Origin: Posidonia oceanica
Lineage: Eukaryota; Streptophyta; Magnoliopsida; Alismatales; Posidoniaceae
Length of the DNA stretch: 64,000 bases
NCBI GenBank assembly: GCA_037176725.1
Contig: JAZBRS010000026.1
Span: 101,415,501 to 101,479,500, forward strand
Direction of reading: 5' to 3'
Made by a program: the position numbers and the translations under genes. A model generated the notes under the pieces. That model was given only the letters and a program-made list of their open reading frames with translations. It was not told where the DNA came from and made no database searches. Shown here in pieces: positions 47,151 through 56,710 of this stretch (position 1 is its first letter; the number at the start of each line of letters is the position of its first letter).

Positions 47151-48502
47151 TAGTCAGCGCAACCCCAACTAGCAGCAAGGATCAGCTCAACGTGACATCA
47201 TCCCGGTCAGTTTGCTTAGCACTCAATGACGCAGCAGAGTTGGTAGGCCCTGTGGCGGGATTGACAGTTTCTCCTCTTCCTACAGCTTCACCAAAGTCAC
47301 CGACAGCCACAGCAGCACCTCTAGGGTCAAAGGCACGCCCTTTGGCACTGTCCAGCAGTCCGCCTGTGACTGCAGCCGCACCAGCATGGAAATCACCTTC
47401 TCCGATGGAGCAGTCAATTGGATCAGGCGGCAGCGTGACTCGGCCTGCATTATTGACAGCGCCACAAGCAAGCCAAGCGACTCTATCAGGCACACCGCTG
47501 TCAGCTTCAGCAGATCTCGCTTTGCAGAGGATTCTCACCGCCGCTACTGGGAGACAACCACTGTCACCCATGGGCACCGGTGTTTTGTCCCCAAGCATAG
47601 CGACTCAACCATTGGTCCTCCTGAGGAACACTTGTGTCTCCCCTCCAGTAGCAACAATGACCCTGGTAGCCTACCCGACAGCAATGAAGCAAGTGCCCCA
47701 AGCAGCAGCAGGCCTAGCGGTCGCCCAAGAGTCAGAAGTAACCGTCACCTACTATGTCGACTCGCCCTCGGATGAGGAGGGAGCAGCAGCTGCAAAGGCT
47801 GAGGTCGACTTTAGGATGGAAGACTTAGAGCAGCTGTTCCAAGAACAGCTCGAGTCCTTGGCAGAGGACATCGCAGAGCATGAAGCAGCATAGAGGAAAG
47901 GGAAAGCCGTGGCTACGGAACCCTCCATCATGGCCATTGAAGAAGATCCAGCAGTAGCAGCGCCCACTAGACCAGACAAGCTCATCACTCAGCAGCCAGG
48001 CGGCGGGTCTAAGTGGTATGTGCAATCCATACCTCACGCAGCATCGCAAGCATCAGTAGTAGCATCACAAGCATCCGCATTTGCAGCCCAGCAAGCACCA
48101 GCAGCATTAGCACAGCAAGCACCAGCAGCAGTAGCATCGCAAGCATCAACATCAGCAGTACAACATGCATCAACATCGGTAGCATCAGCACAACATGCAT
48201 TAGCACCCGCAGTATCAGCATTAGCATCTGCAGCGCATCATGCACAAGCAGTAGCATTGCAGCCAACCGCACAAGTAGCAGTAGCATCACGGGTAGCAGC
48301 ACAGCATGCACAAGCAGCAGTATTGCAAGCAACCGCGTGGGTAGTAACCGCACAAGCAGCAGCAGCAGCAACACAGCCAGCAGAAACAGCACAGATAGCA
48401 GTGGCAGAGTCAGTGGAATCAGCAGAGTCAGCAGTGGGGTCAGAGTTAGCAGCAACAACAGAGCAAGTAGAAGAGATTGCCAGGACAGAGATCGCGCACT
48501 GA
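47151..48502 (+). pseudogene. E3 acidic/Ala-Gln-rich linker between G-patch and RT
   Basis: No known fold. It has a Ser/Thr/Pro/Ala-rich part, the motif TYYVDSPSDEEG (about 47748-47780) also found in E1 and Y, a Glu/Leu-rich segment MEDLEQLFQEQLESLAEDI, then from about 48030 to 48400 an Ala/Gln/Ser repeat coded by GCA/CAG-like codons that Y lacks. TAG at 47891 and TGA at 48500 (Arg in Y) interrupt it. It is in frame with both protease and RT. Confidence 0.65.
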
Positions 48503-49790
48503 GGGTACAGGAACACTCGGGTAAGCGTGACCATCCTGAAGCGTCACCAGGGCCAAGCAGCAGAACACTTGCACTCCTTCGATATCTCAGATCCCACTTT
48601 TGAGAAGGAGATCCTCTCAGAACTCATTGCATATGGAGAGGAGGAGGATACAGACGAGGATGAGAATGACGAACCATCGCCTGAGTTCCGGTCCCATAAC
48701 GACGATCCAGAAGGCCCCAACCTCCATGTCGAGGAAGAGACAGAGGTTGTCAACATTGGCACTGCAGAGGAGGCCAGAAAGGTTCGCATTAGCACCCACT
48801 TGTCGGCCCAGGCTAGAGCAGAGTTCATCGCATTCTTGAAAGAGTATGAAGATGTCTTTGCCTGGAGCTATGAGGATATGGTCGACCTCGACGTTGAAAT
48901 AGTCGTGCACAACTTGCCTTTGGATCCAAACGCAAAGCCAATAAAGCAGAAGCTAAGGCGATGGTGACCGCAGTGGCTACTCATGATCAAAGAAGAGATC
49001 ATGAAGCAGCACAATGTTAACTTCCTTAAGGTCGTCCTTTACTTTGAGTGGCTTGCAAATGTTGTGCCAGTGCCCAAGAAGGATGGTCGAGTCTGCATGT
49101 GCATCGACTATCGGGACCTGAACAAGGCAAGTCCCAAGGATGATTTCCCACTACCGCACATTGACATCCTAGTAGATAACACTGCAGGGCACAAAATTCT
49201 CTCTTTCATGGATGGCTTCTCCGGCTACAACCAAATTAGAATGGCAGAAGAAGACATGGAGAAAACCTCCTTCATCACCCCTTGGGGAGTCTTTTGCTAC
49301 CAAGTTATGCCGTTTGGGTTGAAGAATGTCGGCGCAACCTATCAGAGGGCAATGACTGCATTATTCCACGACCTCATGCACCAAGAAGTTGAGGTTTACA
49401 TGGACGATATGATTGCCAAGTCCAAAGAGCCTGAGGATCACCTCGCCTGTTTAAGGAAACTCTTTGACCACTTGAGGAAGTACAAATTGTGCCTCAACCC
49501 CAGCAAATGCGTATTCAGGGTATCTTCTGGCAAGCTCCTGGGCTACATTGTTAGCCAGAGGGGGATTGAAGTGGACCTGATGAAAGCAAAAGCCATCGTG
49601 GACATGCCACCCCCCAGGACTGAGAAAGAAGTCTGAGGCCTGCTCGGACGCCTACAGTATATCAGTCGATTCATTGCACAACTCACGCCCATCTGCGAAC
49701 CGATCTTTAAGCTCCTGAAGAAGCATGCACAAATCAACTAGAGCGAGGAGTGCCAAGCTGCCTTTGACAAAATCAAACAGCTTCTGATCA
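48503..49790 (+). pseudogene. E3 reverse transcriptase (broken)
   Basis: Acidic leader DENDEPSPEFRSHNDDPEG, then [56 protein letters not shown], catalytic YMDD (49397-49408) and LGYIVSQRGIEVD. Stops at 48965 (Arg in Y, CGA), 49634 (Arg) and 49739 (Trp). All catalytic Asp residues are present; only the stops break it. Confidence 0.88.
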
Positions 49791-50740
49791 AGCCTCCTGT
49801 CTTGGTTCCTCCCACACCGGGGAGACCTCTGCTTCTCTACCTCTCTACCACACAGCATTCCATGGGCGCCGTTCTGGGCCAACATGACGAATCCGGTAGA
49901 AAGGAACACACTATCTATTACCTGAGCAAGAAGTTTAATGATTGCGAAGCCAGGTATGGCACAATGGAGAAGATATGCTTATCTCTCTTCTGGGCAGCGC
50001 AGAAACTAAGGCATTACATGATGACGTACCCAATTCGTCTTCTCTGCAGGCATGACCCCATCAAGTTTCTCTTCCAGAAGCCAGCTATGGTGGGTAGATG
50101 CATCAAGTGGTAGGTGTTGTTGTCTTAGTACGACATCACCTTTGTCACGCAGCGAGCCATGAAGGGCCAAACCATGGCAAATCATCTTGCTGACTTTCCC
50201 TTGCCTGAGTACCAGCCTCTCCAGGCGCAGTTCCCGGATGAGGACATCCTCTTTGCAATGGAGGACTCAGAGGAGAAGGACCCTGAAGACAAAGAGCAGT
50301 GGCAGCTCTATTTTGATGGCGCTGTCAACAAGAAGGGTCGAGACATAGGTGCAGTGCTGACAATACCACAGGGACAGATGATCCCCTTTGCAAGGAAGCT
50401 GACCTTCAAATGCACTAACAATGAAGCAGAGTATGAAGCATGCATTCTGGGATTAAAGGTTGCGCTCAAGCATGAGGCCCAGAAGCTGCATGTACACAGC
50501 GATGCCATGCTAGTGATCTCCCAAGTGAATGGCGATTGGAGGACAAAGGATCCAAAGCTTGTGCCATATCACGAACATCTGCTGAACCTAATAGAAGAAT
50601 TTGCAAGCATTCGCTTCTCGTACATGAATAGGGCAAGGAACGCATATGCAGATGCGCTAGCAACCTTGGCATCCTGGCTCAGTATACCTGAAGACCGTGC
50701 AGTGGATGTATCAGTTACCTACATGGAGTAGCCTGCGCAT
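49791..50740 (+). pseudogene. E3 native RNase H and archaeal-type RNase H
   Basis: First domain (about 49800-50105): LYLSTTQHSMGAVLGQHD, with the first catalytic Asp position lost, then LSKKFNDCEARYGTMEK. After two TAG codons (50111, 50126; both Gln in Y) comes the second domain, with acidic residues in YFDGAV (50308-50325), NNEAEYEA, HSDAML and NAYADAL. This dual arrangement is the Tat-lineage signature. A TAG at 50729 replaces a Gln. Confidence 0.8.
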
Positions 50741-52022
50741 TGCATGAGCATAGAGGAGGCAGACTCGGTAGAAGAGCAGCCTTGGTACCACGATATCAAG
50801 ACCTTCTTGGAGTCTGGCAGCCACCCGCCTGGCACCTCAGCAGTAGATAGAAGAACTTTGGTGCATCTGGCGTCAAAGTATGTGTTAGGAGTAGGGCAGT
50901 TGTACAGAAGATCTTACAATCAGATGCTCCTGCACTGCTTGAACAAGGCAGAGGCCGACACGCTAATGCTCCAAGTTCATGCAGGGACTTGTGGCCCACA
51001 TATGAATGGCACGTTGCTAGCCAAGAAGATCATGCTCCAAGGCTATTTCTGGTTAACCATGGAGGCAGACTGCTGCCAGTTTGTGCGTAGAAGCCACAAT
51101 TGCCAGATCCATGGTAATCTCATGCACGCTCTCCCATAGGAATTGCACAGCATGTCCTCGCCATGGCCTTCTCTAGCTGGGGGATTGATGTCATCGGCGC
51201 TATACACCCTGCGGCTTCAAATGGTCATCGCTTCATTCTGGTAGCGATAGACTACTTCACTAAGTGGGTGGAAGCAACCTCCTACAAGACAGTCACAACC
51301 GTGGCGATAGAGAAGTTTATCAGAAACAACATCGTCACCCGGTATGGGGTCCCGCATGCAATCATCTCTGACAATGGCTCGAACTTCATTGCAAAGAGGA
51401 TCGAGGAGTACCTGCAGAACCTCAAGATCAAGCATCATAGATCCTTGCCCTATCAACTGCAAATGAATGGAGCAGTAGAGTCTACCAACAAAAACATTGT
51501 GAAAATAATGAAAAAGATGGCAGAAACCCACAAAGACTGGCATGACAAGCTCCCGTACGCGCTCTGGACATACAGGACATCAGTGCGGACCTCGACAGGA
51601 GTAACCCGTACTCAGTTGCGTACAGTATGGAGGCGGTGCTACCCATCGAAGTAGAGATCCCCTCGCTGCAGGTCCTACGGGAAGCAAAGCTAGAAGAAAC
51701 ATAGTGGGTTGAGAACCGCTATGTCCAGCTCAACCTGATTGACGAGCGCAGATTGCAAGCAATGCACAACGCTCGCTACCACCAGAAGCGGATGGCCAGG
51801 GCATACCTGAAGAAGGTGCGGCCTAGAAGCTTTCAGTCGAGGGATCTCGTTTTGTGAGCCATCCATCTGCGAGACGGTCGAAGTAAATTCCGACCCAACT
51901 GGCATGGCCCCTTTGTGGTCAAGCAGGCATTCTCAAGCGGTGCAGCAATTCTTAAGGACATGGACCAGGTTGGGCAGTCTGAACCAGTTAATGCATGCTA
52001 CCTTAAGAGATACTATCAGTAG
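50741..52022 (+). pseudogene. E3 integrase (broken)
   Basis: Zinc-binding region (VHAGTCGPHMNG.. to CCQFVRRSHNCQ, about 50970-51110); catalytic core with Asp in GIDVIG (51187-51189), Asp in SDNGSNF (51370-51372) and Glu in GAVEST (51478-51480), all kept; C-terminal module with LRDGRSKF and WHGPFVV (about 51870-51915), ending CYLKRYYQ-stop at 52020. Faults: TAG 51137, a one-base loss near 51168, another near 51610, TAG near 51702 and TGA 51855. Confidence 0.85.
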
Positions 52023-53411
52023 TTCGGCCCTCACCTTGCAGATCATTTGATCCCTGTCCTGTCCCGTTGCATTTCCACCCTTTGCACGTTCCCATGCATC
52101 TCTTCTTGTTCTGCCTCTCGCATTCGCACCCCCTGCACCCGTACATCCCCATGCATCTCTTTCTCTTCAAGCATATCTCGTGCCCAAGAAAGGATCATCC
52201 TTAATCAAATCATCATCGTCATCCTCTTTTATCGATCATGCATTGCATTTGGCCTGATGATGAAATCGGACGTGCTAGCCTGCTCTGGAAGGAGTCTCCC
52301 CTGCCTCAACTAACACTACTTAGATGTCTTAGCTAGTGAGGGAGCCACCACTCAGTGAGAACAGGCAAAATATCCAAACCCCCTAAGACTTGCACCTCCC
52401 GAGGGAGATAAAATGCTAGGGTGTGAGCGAGAGTGTAAGCAAAAAATATATGTCTAAGCATGGACATAAAAGAAAAGAGCAAATAGAAGGCGAAGGCAGA
52501 AGTAGGCCCTAAAGATAGAGGCATGTGGCGTAACCCTGTCCCTCCAACTTCCCTTGGAGAGGAGTCGAAGTTTGCACCTGGCGAGCCTACAAGTCCCGCA
52601 GGCTCTAGCCACCCCTGCCTAGCAAGCAGCTCCCCAGCTTCCAACCAGGTGCCCATTGCCTCCAAGTTAAGGATAGGGAAAACCTGCACGCCTATAAGGG
52701 AGCAAAAAGAGCAAAAAATGAAAAGAGTAGGTGTAGATCCTTGAGAGTTTGGCGTGGAGCCTATCCTCACTACACCACCACCCCCACATTGCAAATACCT
52801 TTCCCAGAGCGCCACCAGCAAGTTAGGAGTTTGAATAGAGTCTAGTGAGTCAGGGACTCCTCTCTTCCTCTGCAGCAGGCGCTAAAGCACTCCATATGCT
52901 GAGGGCTATAGCATACCCAAAAATCATGCATATGTCTACAGCATGTCCAAAGTCTGGCATACAACTATAGCACATTGATCGTAGTTCCTGCATATACCCT
53001 TGCATATTAATCATAAACCATGCATGCACAGCATCAATCGTTCTCCTTCTATCTTCCTGCCCCGCAAGGCTAGGCTCAGCACTGAGACAGTACTTCTATC
53101 AAGCGCGCGTCGACCCCCTTCGAGCTGCACTGGTCCAGAGCACCGACCAGTGCCCCCTTGTGCAAGCAGAACTGTCTTTATATGAATATGCTTAATGCCT
53201 GCATTTTGAATGCTGTCTGTTGAACATGCTAAACTACTTTGCTAGCTTTGGGATCTGCCTCTTTATTAGTCAGTGGTTACATGCTTGCATTTGATCTGAT
53301 AAGCTGCGTTACAAGTACCTGAAGCCTTGCACCTGAAGCCCTGCACCTGAAGCCTTACATCTGAAGCCCTGCACCTGAAGCCTTGCACCAGTTGTCTGCA
53401 CCCTTGGCGCA
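52023..53411 (+). other. Noncoding spacer between integrase and the PMD-like ORF in E3
   Basis: No gene seen. About 52250-52870 is conserved with Y 18230-18880, with matching runs around 'TTAGATGTCTTA' and 'GAGGGAGATAAAATGCTAGG'. 52870-53310 holds 'GCATATG/TAGCA' words and no clear feature. The conservation of a noncoding stretch between two diverged elements suggests a role in expressing the downstream ORF. Confidence 0.7.
53318..53387 (+). repeat. 14-bp tandem repeat, five units
   Basis: CCTGAAGCCyTGCA repeated five times, just upstream of the PMD-like ORF. Confidence 0.9.
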
Positions 53412-54614
53412 ATGGGTTACCCTACTCTTGTAACCCCCGTACACTGCTCTGAGGCCTTGCGCGAGTTGGTTCGCAAGCTCACCGAAGTTGACCGAGAGAA
53501 GCTACGCACATAGGGCATTCCATCCAAGCTTTTGAAAGCAGCTAATGTCGAAGTAAGCCAGCATCTCCTCTGCGCTGCAGCAAGGTTTTGGAAACCAGCA
53601 TATCATGTCTTCCGCTTCGGGAGAACAGAGCTAACGCCCACGCTGGAGGAAACACGTCTGATCTGCGGCTTCTCCAAGATCATGGGATCGACTGTGTTCA
53701 TGAGGCGTGACGGCTATGCAGCAGCTCTGAGCAAGCTAACTGGGCTTACCACAGTAGAATGCCAGCAAAGATTAATCTGCAACAGTGAGCCTGAGCCTAT
53801 GCTTCGCTTAGCCTATTTCGACGAAGCTGCAAACAAGCACGCCAAGCTGGGAGACGAGCTGTGGCTTCGGAGCTTTGTCACTCGCTTCCTCGGCGAGCTA
53901 ATCTTCAGCCACAGCCAGATGACAGTTGCAATCGAGGTTGCCGAGATCGCACTCGCCGTGACGACCCAGCAGCTTGACCTGGCACCGGTTGTCCTAGCAG
54001 AGACCTATCGTGCACTGGATCGCGTCTCGCACCACTGCCGCCACTTCTACAGCTGCAGAGTGCTTGTGCAGATCTGGTTAGCCGCACACCTGGAAATGGA
54101 CATCCTGCGCCCTCAGAGGCATGCCATTGAGACATACTGCAGCAGCGGCCATGCAAGGACCCTCAAAAGCATCCCAGAAGAGTATCAGAAGCTATCTAAG
54201 CTGACAGATAATGCAGTAACCTGGCAAATCACCCCATTCGCAGCTGAACCATTCACCGTCTTCTTCGATGCCCGCGACATGCGACTGATAGTGTTGCCTA
54301 GATTCGCCGGAGGTATAGAATACCACCCTATCCGGGTCATGCGGCAGTTTGGCTTCCGACAGGGCGCCTTTGTTGACAGCACAGCACCCCGCCTCCTGCA
54401 GCCCTATCCCTTCAACTCAACAACAGCTACAGTAAAGCTAGCAGACCTGATGCAGCACGCCGTAAGGTCGACAGACATAGCAGCAGTGAAAGGCTCCGGA
54501 TGCACTCCTGAGTATGTGACTGAGGTGCAGGAACTCTGGCCTATCAACGAGATCCCGCCTGGCGCCCCTCTATTCCCTGACTCCAGGAAAGGAAAGAAGG
54601 CTCGACTCAACTAA
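53412..54614 (+). pseudogene. Plant-mobile-domain-like (DUF7745-like) ORF of E3, 400 codons, one stop
   Basis: One frame from MGYPTLVTPVHC to ARLN-stop, interrupted only by TAG at 53511, where Y has Trp. Motifs: ARFWKPAYHVFRFG (about 55-70), ELTPTLEE (about 73-80), LAPVVLAETYRALDRVSHH (about 190-208), LVQIWLAAHLEMD (about 217-229), then FTVFFDARDMRLIVLP and YHPIRVMRQFGF (about 275-320). These match the plant mobile domain superfamily (RVxRQFG near the end, FW.P and PTLEE near the start). It is in sense orientation, behind integrase. Same length as the Y copy, with many substitutions but no indel: the pattern of a sequence under selection before insertion. Confidence 0.78.
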
Positions 54615-54813
54615 AGCATCCGTGCGATTGCTTGCTTATGCAGTTCCTTTTTGAAGCATGCTGTAATTTCCTTTTGCCTAGCATAGGCGTGTAACCAGAG
54701 ATTCCATCTATACAAAGACGTTTCACGCCATTTGTTTGTGTTACATGCCCTGTCACATGCATACATGTTCTTGCCCGGATGTTGCAGGATGTGCACCAAG
54801 CACTTTAGAGAGT

Positions 54814-54935
54814 GAGCACCATGCAATCAGAGCATCAGTAAGCTAAAGCAAGGTTCCGCCGCAAGCACCATGCAATCAAAGCATCAGCAGGGAGCTAGAG
54901 CAAGGTTCCCCCGCAAGCACCATGCAATCAAGACT
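54814..54935 (+). repeat. About 50-bp tandem repeat, three units
   Basis: 'GCACCATGCAATCA' starts near 54815, 54865 and 54917, with 'AGCAAGGTTCC' between. Confidence 0.8.
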
Positions 54936-55129
54936 CTCTCAGCAAGGGAGTTGCAGCAGTTCCGCCCCGCAGTCAACATGTACGCAAGAACCCCATGCAG
55001 ACCCATGCCTTCAAGCAAGCAACGCCGCAATCGCTCGCCCGGATCGCTCCGGGCTGGTATCCCTAACTACTCATCTCGCAAACACGTCAGTTTTGTCTGC
55101 ATTGCCTCGCTTTCTCGATGCCAGGGACG

Positions 55130-55860
55130 CTTCGGGCAGACGGAGTCCCGCTTGCCTGTTTCCTCCGGCAAGGTCAGGCCGGCTTGCTTCCTCGGCCAAG
55201 GACGAGCCCCCTTCGGCGACTTCACTCCAGGCAGACGGAGTCCCGCTTGCCTGTTTCCTCCGGCAAGGTCAGGCCGGCTTGCTTCCTCGGCCAAGGACGA
55301 GCCCCCTTCGGCGACTTCACTCCAGGCAGACGAAGTCTCCTATCTGTTTCCTCGGGTGAGGATCAGGCCCCGCTTGCTTCCTCAAGCGAGGACAAGCCCC
55401 TCCTGCGGCTCCGCTCTGGGCGGACGGAGTCCCGCTTGCCTATTTCCTTCGACGTGGTCAGGCCGGCTCGCTTCCTCAGCCGAGGACGAGCCCCCTTCGG
55501 CGGCTTCGCTCTGGGCGGATGAAATCTCCTGTCTGTTTCCTCAAGCGAGGATCAGGCCCTGCTTGCTTCCTCAGGCGAGGACAAGCACCCTTCGGTGGCT
55601 TCGCTCCGGGCGGACGAAGTCTCCCGTCTGTTCCTCAAGCGAGGATCAGGCTCCGCTTGCTTCCTCGTGCGAGGGCAAGCCTCCTGGTTTCCGTCCACAC
55701 GGAACCCCCCACTTGTTCCCTCAGGCGAGGACAAGTCTTTCTTGGCTCCGTCCGCACGAAGGTCGTGCTTGCTTCCTCGGGCGAGGACAAGCTCTTCTCT
55801 GACCCCGTAGGCTCGAAGTCCTTCCCTGTATCCTCATGCAAGGATCAGCCCTTCTTTCGA
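55130..55860 (+). repeat. 95-bp tandem array with two dyads, downstream of the PMD-like ORF
   Basis: Two adjacent 95-bp units near 55135-55324 are identical; diverged units follow to about 55860. Each unit has GACTTC..GAAGTC-like arms and CCTCr..CGAGG-like arms. A 310-codon ORF covers the array but is only the repeat read in frame. Y has related repeats at 15535-15785 and 17740-17935. Confidence 0.85.
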
Positions 55861-56000
55861 TGCCATTGGCGCTTCGACTGTCCCCTGGTATCATCCCTGA
55901 TACCAGGGGCATCTTTTTGCCGCCCTTGGTATATTCTCCCGGGCTGGCAGTCCAAACTGCTCGGTCGACAATCGTCACCCTGTTTGGCATTCCTTTTCTT

Positions 56001-56135
56001 GGGCTGATAGCCCTAACTATCCAGTGGTGAGTCCGTCAACTCCTTGGCTGATAGCCCTAACTATCCGGTGGTGAGTCCATCACCTCCTTGGGCTGATAGC
56101 CCTAACTATCTGGCAATGAGTCCGTCAACTCATTA
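56001..56135 (+). repeat. 45-bp tandem repeat, three units
   Basis: 'GGCTGATAGCCCTAACTATC' at about 56002, 56046 and 56092, followed each time by 'GAGTCC'. Confidence 0.9.
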
Positions 56136-56248
56136 TTCATTGCATCATGCACGCAATCGCCGCATATTTTCCCCCAGCAGGGTTGCATTTCGCATCACAT
56201 GCATGCATCGCTCGCGCCTCCCCTAGCGGAGCCCGGCGCGGCGCACCA

Positions 56249-56560
56249 TAATTGCATATTGGTTCAACATCAACTTTAATATCAGCAACATATCATCATG
56301 CATCAACACGGCATCCCCTCATGCATAGTATCAGTATGCATAATTGCATATTGGTTCAACATCAACTTTAATATCAGCAGCATATCATCATGCATCAGCA
56401 CGGCATCCCCTCATACATAGTATCAGTATCATTAATTGCATATTGGTTCGACATCAACATTAGCATCAATAGCATATCAACACTGCATCAGCATTCGCAT
56501 CTACACTAGCATCTGCATTAGCATATATCACATTAGCATTAGCATCCTGCGTCTATACTT
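56249..56560 (+). repeat. 92-bp tandem repeat, then a GCATTA/GCATCA-rich tract
   Basis: 'ATTGCATATTGGTTC' at about 56251, 56343 and 56436. 56460-56560 continues with short 'AGCATCAGCATT' words. Confidence 0.85.
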
Positions 56561-56695
56561 GCATTGTGGCATCGGGTCATGATCTCCGGCGTATCCACCA
56601 GATAAGTGACTCACGCCTACAACGCTAGGCTCTCTAGCGTCAGGTGGGGTGTCTTTGTCAACCCTGAGCCACGGTCTCGCTTCGCTTGACCTCGC

Positions 56696-56710
56696 TCAGG
56701 GAGGGGCATC
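56696..56710 (+). other. E3 polypurine tract region
   Basis: AGGGAGGGG followed by CATC directly before the 3' LTR; the expected place for plus-strand priming. Confidence 0.65.

Noticed and set aside
48500..48560. Splice-donor-like GTAAGC/GTGAGT between linker and RT in E3 and Y, recalling the Ogre pol intron
   Set aside because: In E3 linker and RT are in the same frame with only a CGA-to-TGA stop between, and the sequence after the site is conserved coding sequence, so no intron is needed.
54870..55802. 310-codon ORF downstream of the PMD-like ORF
   Set aside because: A 95-bp repeat makes most of it, it has no known motif, and Y has no counterpart frame.
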